This document shows, one piece after another, positions 22,053-34,282 of a stretch of 64,000 bases of DNA (positions within the stretch are counted from its first letter, which is position 1; every line of letters starts with the position of its first letter). The notes below the pieces were generated by a model. That model was not told the DNA's origin, did no database searches, and was given only the letters and a program-made list of their open reading frames with translations. The DNA is from Zychaea mexicana (lineage: Eukaryota; Mucoromycota; Mucoromycetes; Mucorales; Lichtheimiaceae). The stretch covers positions 372,001-436,000 of the forward strand of contig NW_026516665.1 in NCBI RefSeq assembly GCF_025766255.1, given 5' to 3'. The position numbers and the translations under genes were made by a program.

Positions 22053-25000
22053 TTAAATGTTGCTGTCACTACTACTGCCATCGCCACTACCAGCTCCACT
22101 TCCCGGGGGATGAAGTAAGTTGTGGTTCTGGTCGTCGTTAAGTACAATATCCTTCTCATTCGGAGAAAACTCGGACGTTGTCTGTCGCAAATCTAACGCA
22201 GAATGCGAGCTACCATAACTGGATCTATCCAGCTTGAATGAAGACATGGCTTCCCGGAATCCAAAGTCAAGTGAGTTGGCCGGTGATGAATTGTGCTGCT
22301 TATCAAATGCAAAGAGACGAAGCGCGGTAACAGCCTGTACGTTTTGACGGTCGACAGCAAGATCTAGCGGTGCCTACATTGAGCAGAAGATAGATAAAAG
22401 ATATATACTGTTTAAAACGTGCTGTGCCCTTCCATCGCATTCTAGTGATCGACATATTCCAAAAGAGGTTACCTTCCCAGATTCATCTCTTGCATCGGCT
22501 TTTGCATATCTTTTTAATAACGCCAGCACCAGCCGGACATTATTGTTCGCCGCAGCATAGTGAAGGCTGGACCAACCCTTCGCATCGGATTGATTCACAT
22601 CACTGAACCATTGTAACAAAAACTCTACAGCAATTTCATCGCCTTGTTCAACTGCTTTATGTAGAGCCGTTTGACCTTCTTGGTTTGGATTTTTGTAATC
22701 TACTTTGGCCCCTTGAGCAAGATAACGCAAAGCATCCGTAAGGCGCGACTCTGTAATTGCATCCCAGAACTCCTAAATATTTATAGTTGAGACACGCATT
22801 AAATCGGTATATGCTTCGTAGAGTTGCCTAACAATAAAGACGAGTATACAGAGAAATACCAGTTTCTCCATGTTACCTGATTGAGCACCGCCTCGTCTTC
22901 GGTCTTCCGTGCTACAAAGGATCGCTTCACATATTTTTCTGTAATCCACAAATCTCGCTCCGGTCTAAGACGGGTTTAGAAAATGAGCTTCTAGAATCGA
23001 GATATCATGTCTTAGATCACTGACCTTGTTGAATCTTGATGAATGCGGAAAGTCCCCATATCTTGCGGGATCCTTTCTTGAAATATTTCGTTTGCAACCG
23101 TATTGCCGAGTCGAAGCATTATCTTTTTCGTAGAAATCCCAAAAAAAGGTGGTGCGATTACTATGGGATAAGTGCTGCCTGCTTTTGCTGCTAGTGGCAC
23201 TATTATGAATTAACACTGTACCTCGATCGTTTCAGACTCCCACTTATCAAGGGCAAGGGATCGTACTTTGCTGACGTGAACACCAAGGCTTCGATGGATA
23301 CCTGAGCACTCAATGCATACAATCACACCAAGATTCGTACTGGCCCATTCTGGACCGGATGTTCCACAGTCTGCGCATAAATTGTTTCCTGGTTCTTCAC
23401 GTAATGTTTTCAAAAGTTGCTGGTCCGTTTCTGAGTTTGTTGATGAGAATTCTTTCAACTTGGATTTAGGTGAGGAGTCAGACGTGCCCTAAATGATAGT
23501 ATGTTTGGTTTCTGCATAAGTAGCTGAAAATGTCATCGTATGCTGCTGAAAGAAAGGAAGAAAAAGGGAGTGATTTTGTATATACCGATGTTGCCGGTTC
23601 AGGCATCGCATTGTCAGAGTTGAGTGCCATTTGGTTCGCCATCCTCAAACGGTTGACCCATTCATGCATATCTTGATCGTTTTCGGCTTGCAGAACAAGG
23701 ATACTGTTATGAACATACATCATCCGTTGTTGTTAACCATCAGCTTTAATATATACACCTCGTCGGTCTTTTTACAGACAGATGTAACAATCTTACCGTG
23801 AAGGAGAAATGACCTCAAAGCAAAAACGGCGATCGTAACCATCCGTAAGTTTGACACTGCACACGCGTAGATTATATGATGTTGGAAGATCGTCGTCTTT
23901 AGGTTGCTGTTGAAATAAAACCAGAAATACAGATAATCAGTCGAACTCGTTATTTGAGCAAACTATTGTGGTAAGTTTACATTCACTAGCTTGATGTACA
24001 CATACCTTTGGACCGCGGTAAGTGCACTTCAACTCTTCTCCCTCAATGATGAAGTATTTACGGACCCAACTTTGCAATACACGCCCCCCTCTTCGTTCAA
24101 ATAGGTAGCCTGATTTTGACACTGAGGACGACGATGGTGGATGGGTGGGTGCTAGAGGGGAACCTGGCGAAATACCATGCATGGGACTGTATTCCGATGC
24201 AGCATTCTTTTCCATACCACAATTGACGTATGAGCAATCACTGCACGCTATCCTCTTTCATCCCCTATAATCCTCCATATTATCCATCTTAACTCACCTG
24301 TGCACAAGTGTCTTGATAGTTGCGGCTCTCTACTGACTCTTCAACGTATCGTTGTCGCGACTATATGTTCTCCACATCACTTAGCTAACTTTACTCCTCT
24401 GTTTCCCACCATAGTAGTTTAACCTACATCATGTATTAAGCCTGTATAAAGCATAGTAAGTAAGCGGCTGTCCTGATGTTTTATTTTTTCCACGGAGTCT
24501 TTTTTTGTGTACCTGTCAAGTCGCGCATATATGGCTCGAGGTCTTTTAAAATTTCGTAGCTTTGATGATGAAACACTGACTCGGTATACATGTAAGCGAG
24601 TACCTAACATATTCTCAGCATCGTCAGGCTGACTCCAAAAGAAAACATGTGTCCATGCATCCCTTTTTTCTTTTCTTTCTTACATTCTCCATGTAGTCGA
24701 CTTTCTTCCTGGCCTCGACATCGTTCAGTGTTTGTACATAATCCATGTAAACTTGATGAAATCCTTTTCGTGTATCGGCCAGCTCGTTTGCGGCCTATCC
24801 AATTCGATAAGCTGCCATCACTTGGCTGAGATTTGTCGGAAAGGGGGATGAATGGGAGTATGATTCTGGATAAGCGAAGGAAAGAAAAAATTGCCACAAA
24901 CACATGCCTCGGGTATCATAGGGTCTCTTGGTTTTTTGGACATATACTTGCTCAACGCCGAATCCACATCATCGCTTGATTTTTCAAATCGCTTCCTTAC

Positions 25001-25829
25001 ATCCTATAGTTATGTTTTCGGTCAGTACTGCAGGATTTTATAGCTTGGTGAATATTTAAGACTTTGGAGTATATGAAATACTTACTTTGACCGGTGAAAG
25101 TGTGTCCCTCATGAATTTTTCAAGCGGCTCAATAAATGTAGTGGCTACGTGCGAATTCTATGATCCGCCATCCGTTATTGAGTATGATAATATGTTTTGA
25201 TTAAGGTCACGTAGTATGGATCACAATTAATAGTTATAACATTGATAATACGACTTACAAACATATGGCGGCATTTTTCGACCTCAAGCATAGACTTGCC
25301 AAACTTTTCCAGCGCGTGTGCTATAATTGAAAAGCAAATGCACAGTTATCATCTTGACACTCCTTCCTGGCTTCTCTTGCTTCTTTCGCTGATCACACTT
25401 GATAAAGCTTATTCTATCCTCCTCTTCTTCTTTTCGTGTTATCGTTTTTATTTCTTTTTCTTTTGTGTTAACTCATCGTAGCTTTACCAACAATAGGGTC
25501 ATCTTGAGATTGTCCAAATGTCAGAAAGCCAAGTGCAAGTTCTTGTTGGCGCAAGCTATACTCTTTATAATACAATACAGAATTGAGCCACACAGTTTTG
25601 CACTGTTCTCTTTTGTGATGCCACACATTACTTCTTCTTCTCTTTCCTCTCTCATTCTAAGCCAGGACATCATTTCTTTACCGCTGGAAAGGTTCACTTG
25701 GGCACGAGAAAGCTTTAAAAGGGATTTGAGGGACGATTCAAAGTTCTGGATATTTTCTTCGTGGGCAACGACACGTTTACGAAAAGTGGGCGAATCCTCA
25801 AGGCAGCCCTTCAGGTCGAGAGCGGGCAT
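22053..25829 (-). CDS. BAR-PH-ArfGAP-ankyrin protein (ACAP-like)
   Basis: A multi-exon minus-strand gene whose pieces read, from the start [20 protein letters not shown] at 25829: a BAR domain over about 25829-24420 ([53 protein letters not shown]); a PH domain at about 24150-23590 ([12 protein letters not shown] ... [15 protein letters not shown] ... [13 protein letters not shown]); an ArfGAP domain at about 23430-22880 with the zinc finger [20 protein letters not shown] then [12 protein letters not shown] (C-x2-C-x16-C-x2-C and the catalytic Arg); and ankyrin repeats at about 22774-22480 ([40 protein letters not shown]). This is the ACAP/centaurin-beta plan. Such proteins sense curved phosphoinositide membranes and stimulate GTP hydrolysis on Arf. 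All key residues of the finger are intact. The C-terminus is a Ser/Gly-rich tail. The exact join between the last BAR exon and the PH exon (24420-24230) is the least certain. Confidence 0.88.
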
Positions 25830-28082
25830 AATGAGAATCTTGTTACAGGGTGGTGCGTGTTATAAGAGCTTAGCAGGTAAGTGTACGATCCCTCGAGACA
25901 AGAATAGTACGCAACGCTTCTTTGCATGGCAGATTAACTCCGCAAACCTTGTGTGCCCTGGAGAGCGGGTGGTTGTCATGACAACAGTTGGCTGTGTAGG
26001 ACCGATTTTCCGGCAACAAGATAAACTGTTATACTGTAATCCTACTAGACTTCCACCTATTCATGCAATCTATGTGTTGTCATGGACTCTTCTAAGCTTT
26101 TAGTTACCTCAAAGCATCATTCATAAGGAAAAGGGGCCTGCCGGTTGCATTCTGGTTTCGACTCGAACAAGCTTTATATGAAAGAAGCACACAAATCTTT
26201 TGTCAGGACGCAACAAACTACCCATGATGACAACAGCTATGCTTGTTTTGTGAGTCTTATTATATGAGTGATAGCAACGAGATAACATTCGTAGCCAGTG
26301 CATCTAACCCTCGATATCCATAATCATTGGAGGAACTTAATAAGAAGATTAAGCGTTTCTATGGTTCTACCGTATGTATTTTATGGTAATGTACATGATT
26401 GGCAAAACTAGCGTCATGGCGTTTCCTTTCCTATCATCTGCAGCGTACTCCATGCGATTATCATCTATGGCTTTTGAAATTTCGTCGGTTGTGCTGTTAG
26501 AAGTGCTTCTTGAAAATATCAGTTAAATATGACACATTATTATGTGGAGGGTCTTTAATGATGGCAGAGTCGTACAGTTACTACATATGACGTTTCCAAT
26601 CTTTGAACAGTTTCTAAAACGATTATAGTTTACTAATCGTGCTTTATAGATAGGTACTTATTTGGTATAATACGGTTTAGCACAATTATGGCTAGTGTAC
26701 ACTTATGAAGTTTCTCTTGATCCTTGCTGCGACTTACGTGGATGTATGAGAGTTCGATTACAGCAGTTACATAAACATGTTACTGCGGTATGGTCGCTCG
26801 GAATTTTTATATTGACGGGGATGCTTCCACGCTTTTGAATGAAAAGATAGAAAATACATTCTATTAATCACTAGCAATGTTAACCATCAAGTACCGTGTT
26901 GTACGCATCGCTTGTATTTGTGACGTACCAAAATATTACTGTACGCTTTCAGTGAAAAGCTGGTCGCCCTTCATTCTCACATTGAGCAAAAACACAAAAG
27001 ATAATGTATATATCAGCAGTTTATGGATGCGCTACACAGTTTTCGTCTTTCCGATACATGTTGAACATATACAGAAAAACTGATACATTTTCAGCTCTCA
27101 TATGAGCACTGTAAACTACCCGGCTTTCTCCAGAAGTCCGTTACTTTTTCCCAAGCGAGCTTGTCCACAGCGAAAATGTCAAACAACGTTTTCCCAGAGA
27201 TGAAACAAACACAAAGTATGAGATAGCGTGTGAATTGCTTTGAGTCCAAACAAAAGAGAGAGATGCGTTAGGTGGGACAACCAGTGAGCTATCTTGGACA
27301 GAGGTTCCTTAATAGAGTTATTGATCCGCTGTCTTAAATCATTTTTATTATCAAAGTATGCTACGATTCAAATATTCTATAAGCACACATTATAGACGTA
27401 GCTGCTCTATCTAGAAAATAGAAGCATTTAATATATGCCCGTAAAAAGAAAATTACTGATTCTTTGATCCACCATGTATAGTAATAATAAGAGATTGTTT
27501 TCGGTAGGTTAAGCCCAAAATGAAAACTACCAGATTAAGAGTTAGTACCACCATCGGATCACACAAAAGCCAATTTTTTTTCCTCGGCTGCGATGACAAA
27601 GTATCAGTTGATCTTAGGAAATCTAGAGGACATATGCTAATTTATTCACCACCGATTATTCAAAAGATACTACCAATGAACCACCTACTGTTCAGACAAG
27701 TTCGGGGCATGACTAAGCTACAAATCAGTTAACCTAACGGAAAAGACGAAGATTGCTTGCCGGCAAGAAGGATCTTGCAGTGAAAACCCATTCCTTTGAA
27801 CTCAAGTTCTACGGTGGAATACGCTGCCCACGTTATTTGACATGCCCAGAAGCGTGCGCAAAAATTTGGGCGTTGCCGTGTGTGAATGCACTATACTTTG
27901 CATTACTAAATGCATTGCACAGGAAAAATTTTGCCTCTTTTTGATTGTGTAGTGCTGTTAGAGAAAATGATAATAAATCCGTACTTTTTTTTTTGACATA
28001 AAAATCCTTTCTTTTAAATTTGTATCCCTTTTTCACAGCGCATTTTGTTTGTTTGTAACATCACTTTTCGTACTTACCAAGC
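25830..28082. other. Divergent intergenic region, 2.25 kb
   Basis: The region lies upstream of both the ArfGAP gene (-) and the MFS gene (+). It is AT-rich with scattered short frames. No protein family, tRNA-like fold, or terminal inverted repeat was recognised on either strand. Confidence 0.5.
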
Positions 28083-30377
28083 ATGTTCTTTTTAAAGAAG
28101 AGATCGGGGCAAGGAGGTGGAGGCGACAGCTCACCCGACAGCGGCAGTCTTAACAAAGCAGACAATATCCATGCGGAGAAGGCAACCGGAAATAGTTCAC
28201 CTATTAGCATGTCTGAGCTTTCTCCACCTGTGGATGAAAAGGAGTTGCGACGACTGATGTGGAAAATCGATCTACGAATCATCCCACTTGTTGCCCTCCT
28301 TTATCTTCTTTCTTACTTGGATCGTGTTAATATCGGTATGTCAGCTTTAGTAAAAGCAATTAGTACAACAATTTTACTTACTAGAGCGGGCCCTATCCTC
28401 TGTTTCTCGTAAAGGCAACGCCAAGATAGCTGGTCTGATGGACGATGTCGATATGACCAGTGACGACTATAACTGGGCATTATCTATTTTCTACATTGGT
28501 TATGTAAGAATAAGCGACACAAGTATAGTGACAGCGGTATCCATACTAACGCCAATCTATTTAATCACGCTTTAGATTATATTTGAAATACCTTCGAATA
28601 TTATCCTGAAAAAGATCGGTCCAAGGATATGGCTTTCATCAAGTAATTACTAACTATACTTAATATATATTATGGACGAAAAGTTTGAGCAGAAATGTTA
28701 ACGATCGGCTCTGATGTATGCTGTTAATTTACAAAACGAAATTTACAGTAATGGTGACCTGGGGTGTCATTCTAGCAGCGATGGCTAAAGTCAAAACTGG
28801 ACAGCATCTCCTTGCCGCCAGATTCTTCCTCGGCGTTGCTGAGGTTTCTGATCTTTCGCTCTCTTCTCAAATAAGGTTACTGTATGTAACTGGTCAAGTA
28901 CTAATGCTAGTAGTTTATAACTATTAGGCAGGTCTGTACCCCGGCGTTCTCTTTTATCTGTCGCTGTGGTACACGAGAAAACAGCAGGCTACGGTATGGG
29001 ACTTTGTTGTCGTGTTAGGATAATTTAATCTGATGTGGATCCTAAAATACTAAGGAAGAAACACTTATAAATCTGTAACATTAGCGAATTGCTATCTTCT
29101 ATGGAAGCTCTACTTTAGCAGGTGTAAGTACATTTTCATCATGTCTTCAACATGTTGTTCTAATCATTTGCTTAGTCGGTGATTAATAGTGATATTTTCT
29201 CTTCATACTTGTATTAGGCATTCGGCGGCGTTCTGGTACGACCGGGCATAATATCCTTGTGCGCGTGTTTAGTCAAAATGTCCATTTCACTTGTTACTAA
29301 CGTTTTATACTTTAAACGACAGGCTTACGGTATAATGCATATGAAAGGCCTTGCGGGGTTGAGCGGCTGGCAATGGATTTTCATCATTGAAGCTATTCCC
29401 ACAATCCTAGTTGGAGCGTTGACTTACTTCATTCTACCCGACTATCCGGAAAAGGCAACGAGTAAGTATTTGCTTCTTCATACATTTCTCACTGCTAACG
29501 TAAACAGTTGAAGCCGAAGATCGTTAAAGATTCTTTTACTTAAAAAACAGTGCTTAATGAGCGTGAGCGAGAAATCATTGTTGGCTTAATGAAGGTGGAT
29601 GTTGGACCTGCTGTCGAGAAACACTGGTCTTGGATACAATTTTGGGCGGTGTTCAAGGACTGGAAATCGTATGCTTATGGCTTGCTATCACTCGCTGCAT
29701 GCACTCCTATGTTCTCCCTGAGCATGTTTTTACCTAGTATCATTCGTGATCTCGGGTTTGAAAGTGTCACAGCGCAAGCGATGACAAGTGTTCCGTACGC
29801 TATTGGTAAGTGCAAGCTTTGAAATCTTTTGGTGAATACGAGAAACACAATGTCATTAACGCGCTTTATATATATAATGACTACAGCCTTTGTGATCACC
29901 GTTCTCAATGCTATAAGCGCTGATAGGCATCAAGAACGTGCATTCCATATTGCCATTCCTTCATTTGTGGGTGTTATCGGCTACATGCTTCTGATTGTCT
30001 TGCGGAATAGTGGCTCAGCAGCACGCTATGTAGCAGCCATCATTACCGTTACTGGTGCGTTTGCAGAGTCTCCTCCAAAAACATCCTGGTTTTCCAACAA
30101 TTTTGGTGGACAGACGAAGCGTGCCGTAGCATTAGGTTTGATCATAGCTATTGGAAATATCGGAGGAGTACTGGGCGGTCATCTATACAGAGAAGACGAC
30201 GCTCCATATTATGTCCGCGGTCATGCTATTAATTTGAGTCTGATGGGAGTACTTGTGATTCTGTCACTAAGTATCAAGTTCATAATGTATCGTATCAACA
30301 AGAAACGCGATAATTTGACATCAGAGGAGTACCGCATTGCTTGTGAAGGTGAAGAGCTATGCGACAAGGTACAGTAA
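28083..30377 (+). CDS. MFS transporter, anion:cation symporter (Dal5/allantoate permease-like)
   Basis: A multi-exon gene from ATG 28083 to TAA 30377 with the full twelve-helix plan. Landmarks are a cytosolic Ser/Gly-rich N-terminus, then RIIPLVALLYLLSYLDRVNI and GNAKIAGL across the first junction, the DYNWALSIFYIGYIIFEIPS segment, the MFS signature (RFFLGVAEAGLYPGVLFYLS), GWQWIFIIEAIPTI, the loop LPDYPEKA, and SWFSNNFGGQTKRAVALGLI in the second half. This pattern is characteristic of the anion:cation symporter family, whose fungal members import allantoate, nicotinate, pantothenate or similar organic anions by proton symport at the plasma membrane; the substrate cannot be read here. About nine exons, one of only 18 nt (29218-29235). 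The tail is hydrophilic and charged. It faces the SAMHD1-like gene tail to tail. Confidence 0.88.
29218..29235 (+). other. 18-nt internal coding micro-exon
   Basis: It lies between TTGTATTAG (ending 29217) and GTACG (29236 on) and codes for A-F-G-G-V-L. It links YGSSTLAG to AYGIMHMKGLAG, filling a transmembrane helix in the register seen in allantoate-permease-like transporters. Confidence 0.75.
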
Positions 30378-31231
30378 TTTTTTAATATATCGCTGTTTGA
30401 TAATTGAGCGGTTTATAAATTGAAAGCTAACAATCCCATCTGTTCTATACACTTATATAATCTAGCATCCTGATTTTAGATACATTCTTTGAATTGCGCC
30501 GTTTTATGATATAAGCTTACATGAGCTAGACCTATATAAATATAAGTGATATTATATCTACTTATTAAAACATACTACACGACATTTAAATTGTATACAA
30601 TGTAAAAATGTAGATTATAATAACAGTACATAAAAGTGCTGTGCTGGTAGATTTCACTATGAAGAAAGGCCGACCGGCCCCACTCATTATGAGATCTGTG
30701 TTGATGTCTTTACGTACCATAAAAGTGTTGGACTATGCACCATGTCATGTCGCAGGGAATAAAACGGTTGTTTAATTCATTCGTTGTAAAGGGTTTATCC
30801 ACAGAAATATAGTACATATGCACTAGAAAAGGACAATAAGTTGCTCACAGAAAATGCTTATGTTTTCCCATCGAGGAAAAAATACATAAAGATGCAGCAG
30901 TTCAAAAACTCTGAATAAGGAACTTTCATTTAAAAAGAAACAGAGAGGATTTCGTGCCTCCTACATATGATATCTTTCATCTGTTTTGGAAAAGAAGATT
31001 AAATTCGAAACCCCAATCCTTTAGAAGACACATCTGCCACGATCGGTAATTTCCGCAAATAAGTACAGTATGCATGTTTAGAGCAGTAGTAACACCGTAA
31101 TTGTAATATATATGCATTATCAAAGTTGAATTTATAGTGTGCGTACTACTGCGTTATGAATTTGATTTGCAAAGGTATTTAATCATACATTTATACAACG
31201 TAAATTGTTAGTAACCACGGAAAGCAAGCAC
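30378..31231. other. Convergent intergenic region, 0.85 kb
   Basis: AT-rich DNA between the 3' ends of the MFS gene and the dNTPase gene. No coding or RNA signal was found. Confidence 0.6.
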
Positions 31232-33711
31232 TTATTTACAGGATCCTTGCCATTTCTTTACGATATCGTTTCCGTCTGAGCCCTGTAAACTTCCAGAACG
31301 TTGTCTCTTCAATTTAACAATTTCATCATAGTCGTTGGGAAACGTGAGTGCCGCGTTTGGTTCTGCCTTGGACTCGCTGGGAGCAATGCTTTTCAAAAGT
31401 CGACGGAAGGCTTTCTGAATTGCTGTGATTTTCTGTGGATTTCGTGTGAAAACGCGGACAACGACTTCTTCAAACTGCTGTGGAATCATGTAAGAGACTT
31501 GCTGTTTGGGGATCGTAAAAGATTCTAATTTACAAAGATACCGTAATAGCGATTTTAATCATTTCGGTTAGTATTCAATAGATTTTAAGTATCCCAAATA
31601 TCAGCCGTATGTGTATTAGCAGATCGTACCGTTATCATTAAACTTAGAGTAAAACCGGATTGAATCGACCGGGTTTCTGTCCTTCATTGCGTAGTTGATC
31701 TTGATCCACTTTACAATCACATCATCCTCGGTCAAATAGTCGTTGTTGCTTTGATGTGATACTATTTCAGTTGCCGTGATTGTGCTCTATTTTATATATT
31801 AATATTCAAACAGATCGATATGATAACTAAGAAGAAAATCAAGAGAGTTTTTGTACCTTATTCATATGAGCTGCAAGTTCCGTAGGTAGCAAGAATTCAT
31901 CGACAAACTTATATAGATCTCTTGTTCTCAAACGTCGCATGATTGATCGTGACTTTTCCAACTCTTTTGTTTTTGAACGTTCGATCACACGCAAAATATC
32001 GTCTGTCAAATTCAAATATTCTTCTGGCTTATCCACAGCAGACGAAATACCAAGTTGGGAATCTTTTTGTTTTTCAAAAGGTGAGAAAGTTGGTTTTAAA
32101 AAAGGAAGCCGTAAACGGTGGATACTTACCAGCGTGAATCATTGCATCGGTAATCATCATTTCAACAGCCTCAGCTAACAGCAAAAGTAATGAGCTACTA
32201 TGTAAGGATAAAAAATTTGATCAAGGCAGAATTTTCTTACCAACACGGTGTGTATAAATACGTTTGAAAAGACTGTATCTTGTATAAAACATCTCGTATA
32301 AATTGTACTATTTGTTACATGATGCCGTTAGTTTTAGAAAGCTTTAGAAGGATTGACTACTCCCCTTCCAAAATACCGCCAACTTACCACTTCTTTGTGG
32401 TGATAACAGATTTCATTGTTGACGACACGACTATACATCAAAAGACGCTTAGCATCGTAAGAGCTGCGCAAGCCAAGGTTCTGGGCATCACGCTCAATAT
32501 AGTCAAATTTGTCTACATCCACGCTATTCCGTTTGTTTGCCACGATGTCGAAGAGGAAGGCTCGCCCATCGTATTTGCTGCGTTTTACATCTTTTAGTAA
32601 ATGACATTTTCATCCAAATCATACTGAAAAAAGGTGTAACATTAATACTTTTGTGATCGAGGAGTGCCCTATGTATAAGTTATCGTATATGAGTTTCATT
32701 TTCCCCTCTGACTTGCTTACAATCCAGTAATATCCAACTGTTATTACCGCAATCAGATCCTTTATCAAGTTGATTTCGTTTCGTTCAATGTCAATGTTAT
32801 TATCATCAATCAAATACTCCAACATCATCTCGGATGCTTGTTCGTGTGACCACTGTATGCCAGGTCTATGAAGTCATATCATGTTTTCACATGTCAGTTG
32901 GTTTTAACTACTACTGCCCTCGAACCATATACCTGTCATTCCTAAAATCTCTTACCGAGCTTGTGGCATCACTTGGTTGTCGAAGACATGACTGAACGGG
33001 CCGTGTCCTGGTATAATCTCACGATTAATAAACACACGGAAAGATTATATTTACGTCACGCTTATTATATTATACCAACCCAGATCATGACAAAGGCTAT
33101 CCATAATTACAACAGCAGTTAGCGAACAAGAAAATTTACTGAACAAACTATAGGATAGTACTGGGACCTTCACTCACCCTGCTAGCTTGACACATTTAAC
33201 TTCATCTTCAGTAATACGTAACTCGGGCTGGTCTTTTTGAAAACGCTCGATCAACGTACCAGCAAGATGCGACACACCTAAGTAAAAGAACAAACAATCA
33301 GGATATAGAATCTGTTTCCCACGATCATTTTGAATATCTTTTTCCAAGACTTATTCGTCGTCGTACCAATAGAGTGCTCAAAGCGATTATGACTGCCACC
33401 AGGGAAAACAAAGTATGTTGCTCCGAGCTAAATGATCCAACAGTATTAACGACCATGATAGTTTAAAAAAAAAACCCTCCACCTGAATATTCACCTGCTT
33501 CAAATCACGAAGACGCTGAAATTGAACAGTGTCAATAAAGTCAAAGCTGTACGAGTCCAATTTGATGTGACCTACAAGACAATGAGTATTGAATTTGTAG
33601 TAATGCAGATCGATCCGAATACGTACCATGTACAGCGTCATTGATAACCTTGAAGTCTGAAGACAACGATCCGTTGTGTTGAATTTGGTCGGGATCAGTG
33701 TCAATTGCCAT
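31232..33711 (-). CDS. SAMHD1: SAMHD1-like HD-domain dNTP triphosphohydrolase
   Basis: A multi-exon minus-strand gene starting MAIDTDPDQIQHNGSLSSDF at 33711 and ending KKWQGSCK at 31232. It follows the SAMHD1 core throughout: KVINDAVHGHIKLD, DTVQFQRLRDLKQ, YFVFPGGSHNRFEHSIG with the first metal His, LCHDLGHGPFSHVFD with the His-Asp pair, VDKFDYIERDAQNLGL with the last metal Asp, then YNLYEMFYTRYSLFKRIYTH and AEAVEMMITDAM, as in the animal enzyme's helical half. SAMHD1 hydrolyses dNTPs to nucleoside and triphosphate and so limits the dNTP pool. The N-terminal SAM domain of the vertebrate protein is absent; the reading begins about 20 residues before the HD core. The catalytic HD is carried by a 17-nt exon. 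All metal ligands appear present, so activity is likely. Whether the allosteric nucleotide sites are kept was not examined residue by residue. Confidence 0.9.
33080..33096 (-). other. 17-nt micro-exon encoding the catalytic His-Asp
   Basis: On the minus strand the exon is bounded by ATAG at 33100-33097 and a GT donor at 33079-33078. With two bases from the exon before and one base passed on, it reads G-L-C-H-D-L-G. Without it the HD motif would be lost and the frame would shift. Confidence 0.8.
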
Positions 33712-34282
33712 TTTGTCAAAAGAATACAGGAAGAGGAAAAGAAGGGGGTCTATACCAGAAAAGGAAGACGAGCCGGAGCCTTATTAAAAGCACCGAAGAA
33801 CAATGACGGATGGGCGGGCTGGTGATACCATAATTATGCGGAAACAGGTGCTGTTTCCTTGTGTTTCCTTTTTGGTTCCCGTCTCCGTTGGATATACCCT
33901 ATACTTTCCATATAACTTGTCTAGCAAAATTAAGGTTGCACTATCAAATACGGAGACAAGGTTGCCGTTTGGTTTTTCGATACATCCGGTTCCTGAATCA
34001 ACTTTTAATAATACTTTGTCTCCGCACCGTTAATAGAATAAAAAAATGAATGGAAGTGGTATCGAAGTTTATAATTAATCAAGTAGAGTTACATGCTATA
34101 TTACTGCTTCCATGATGAGATAAGATTCATCCACTTTTTGTTGACCAATTTTTTTCAGCAACAAAAAAAGTCTGCATTAGCTGCCATTGTCTAGAGTAAA
34201 CGAATACAAACAGGTTTATTGTGTAGATTACCGCATCAGTCAAGCTAGATTTAGCTACTTTACGTTCGTTAATGTGAAAATA
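33712..34282. other. Intergenic between dNTPase and carboxypeptidase genes
   Basis: Both neighbours are on the minus strand. This 570-base stretch holds the dNTPase promoter and leader and the carboxypeptidase 3' region. Short frames at 33803-34049 show no family resemblance. Confidence 0.55.

Noticed and set aside
25399..26103. 234-codon plus-strand frame
   Set aside because: It is antisense to the BAR exon of the ArfGAP gene and has no family resemblance.
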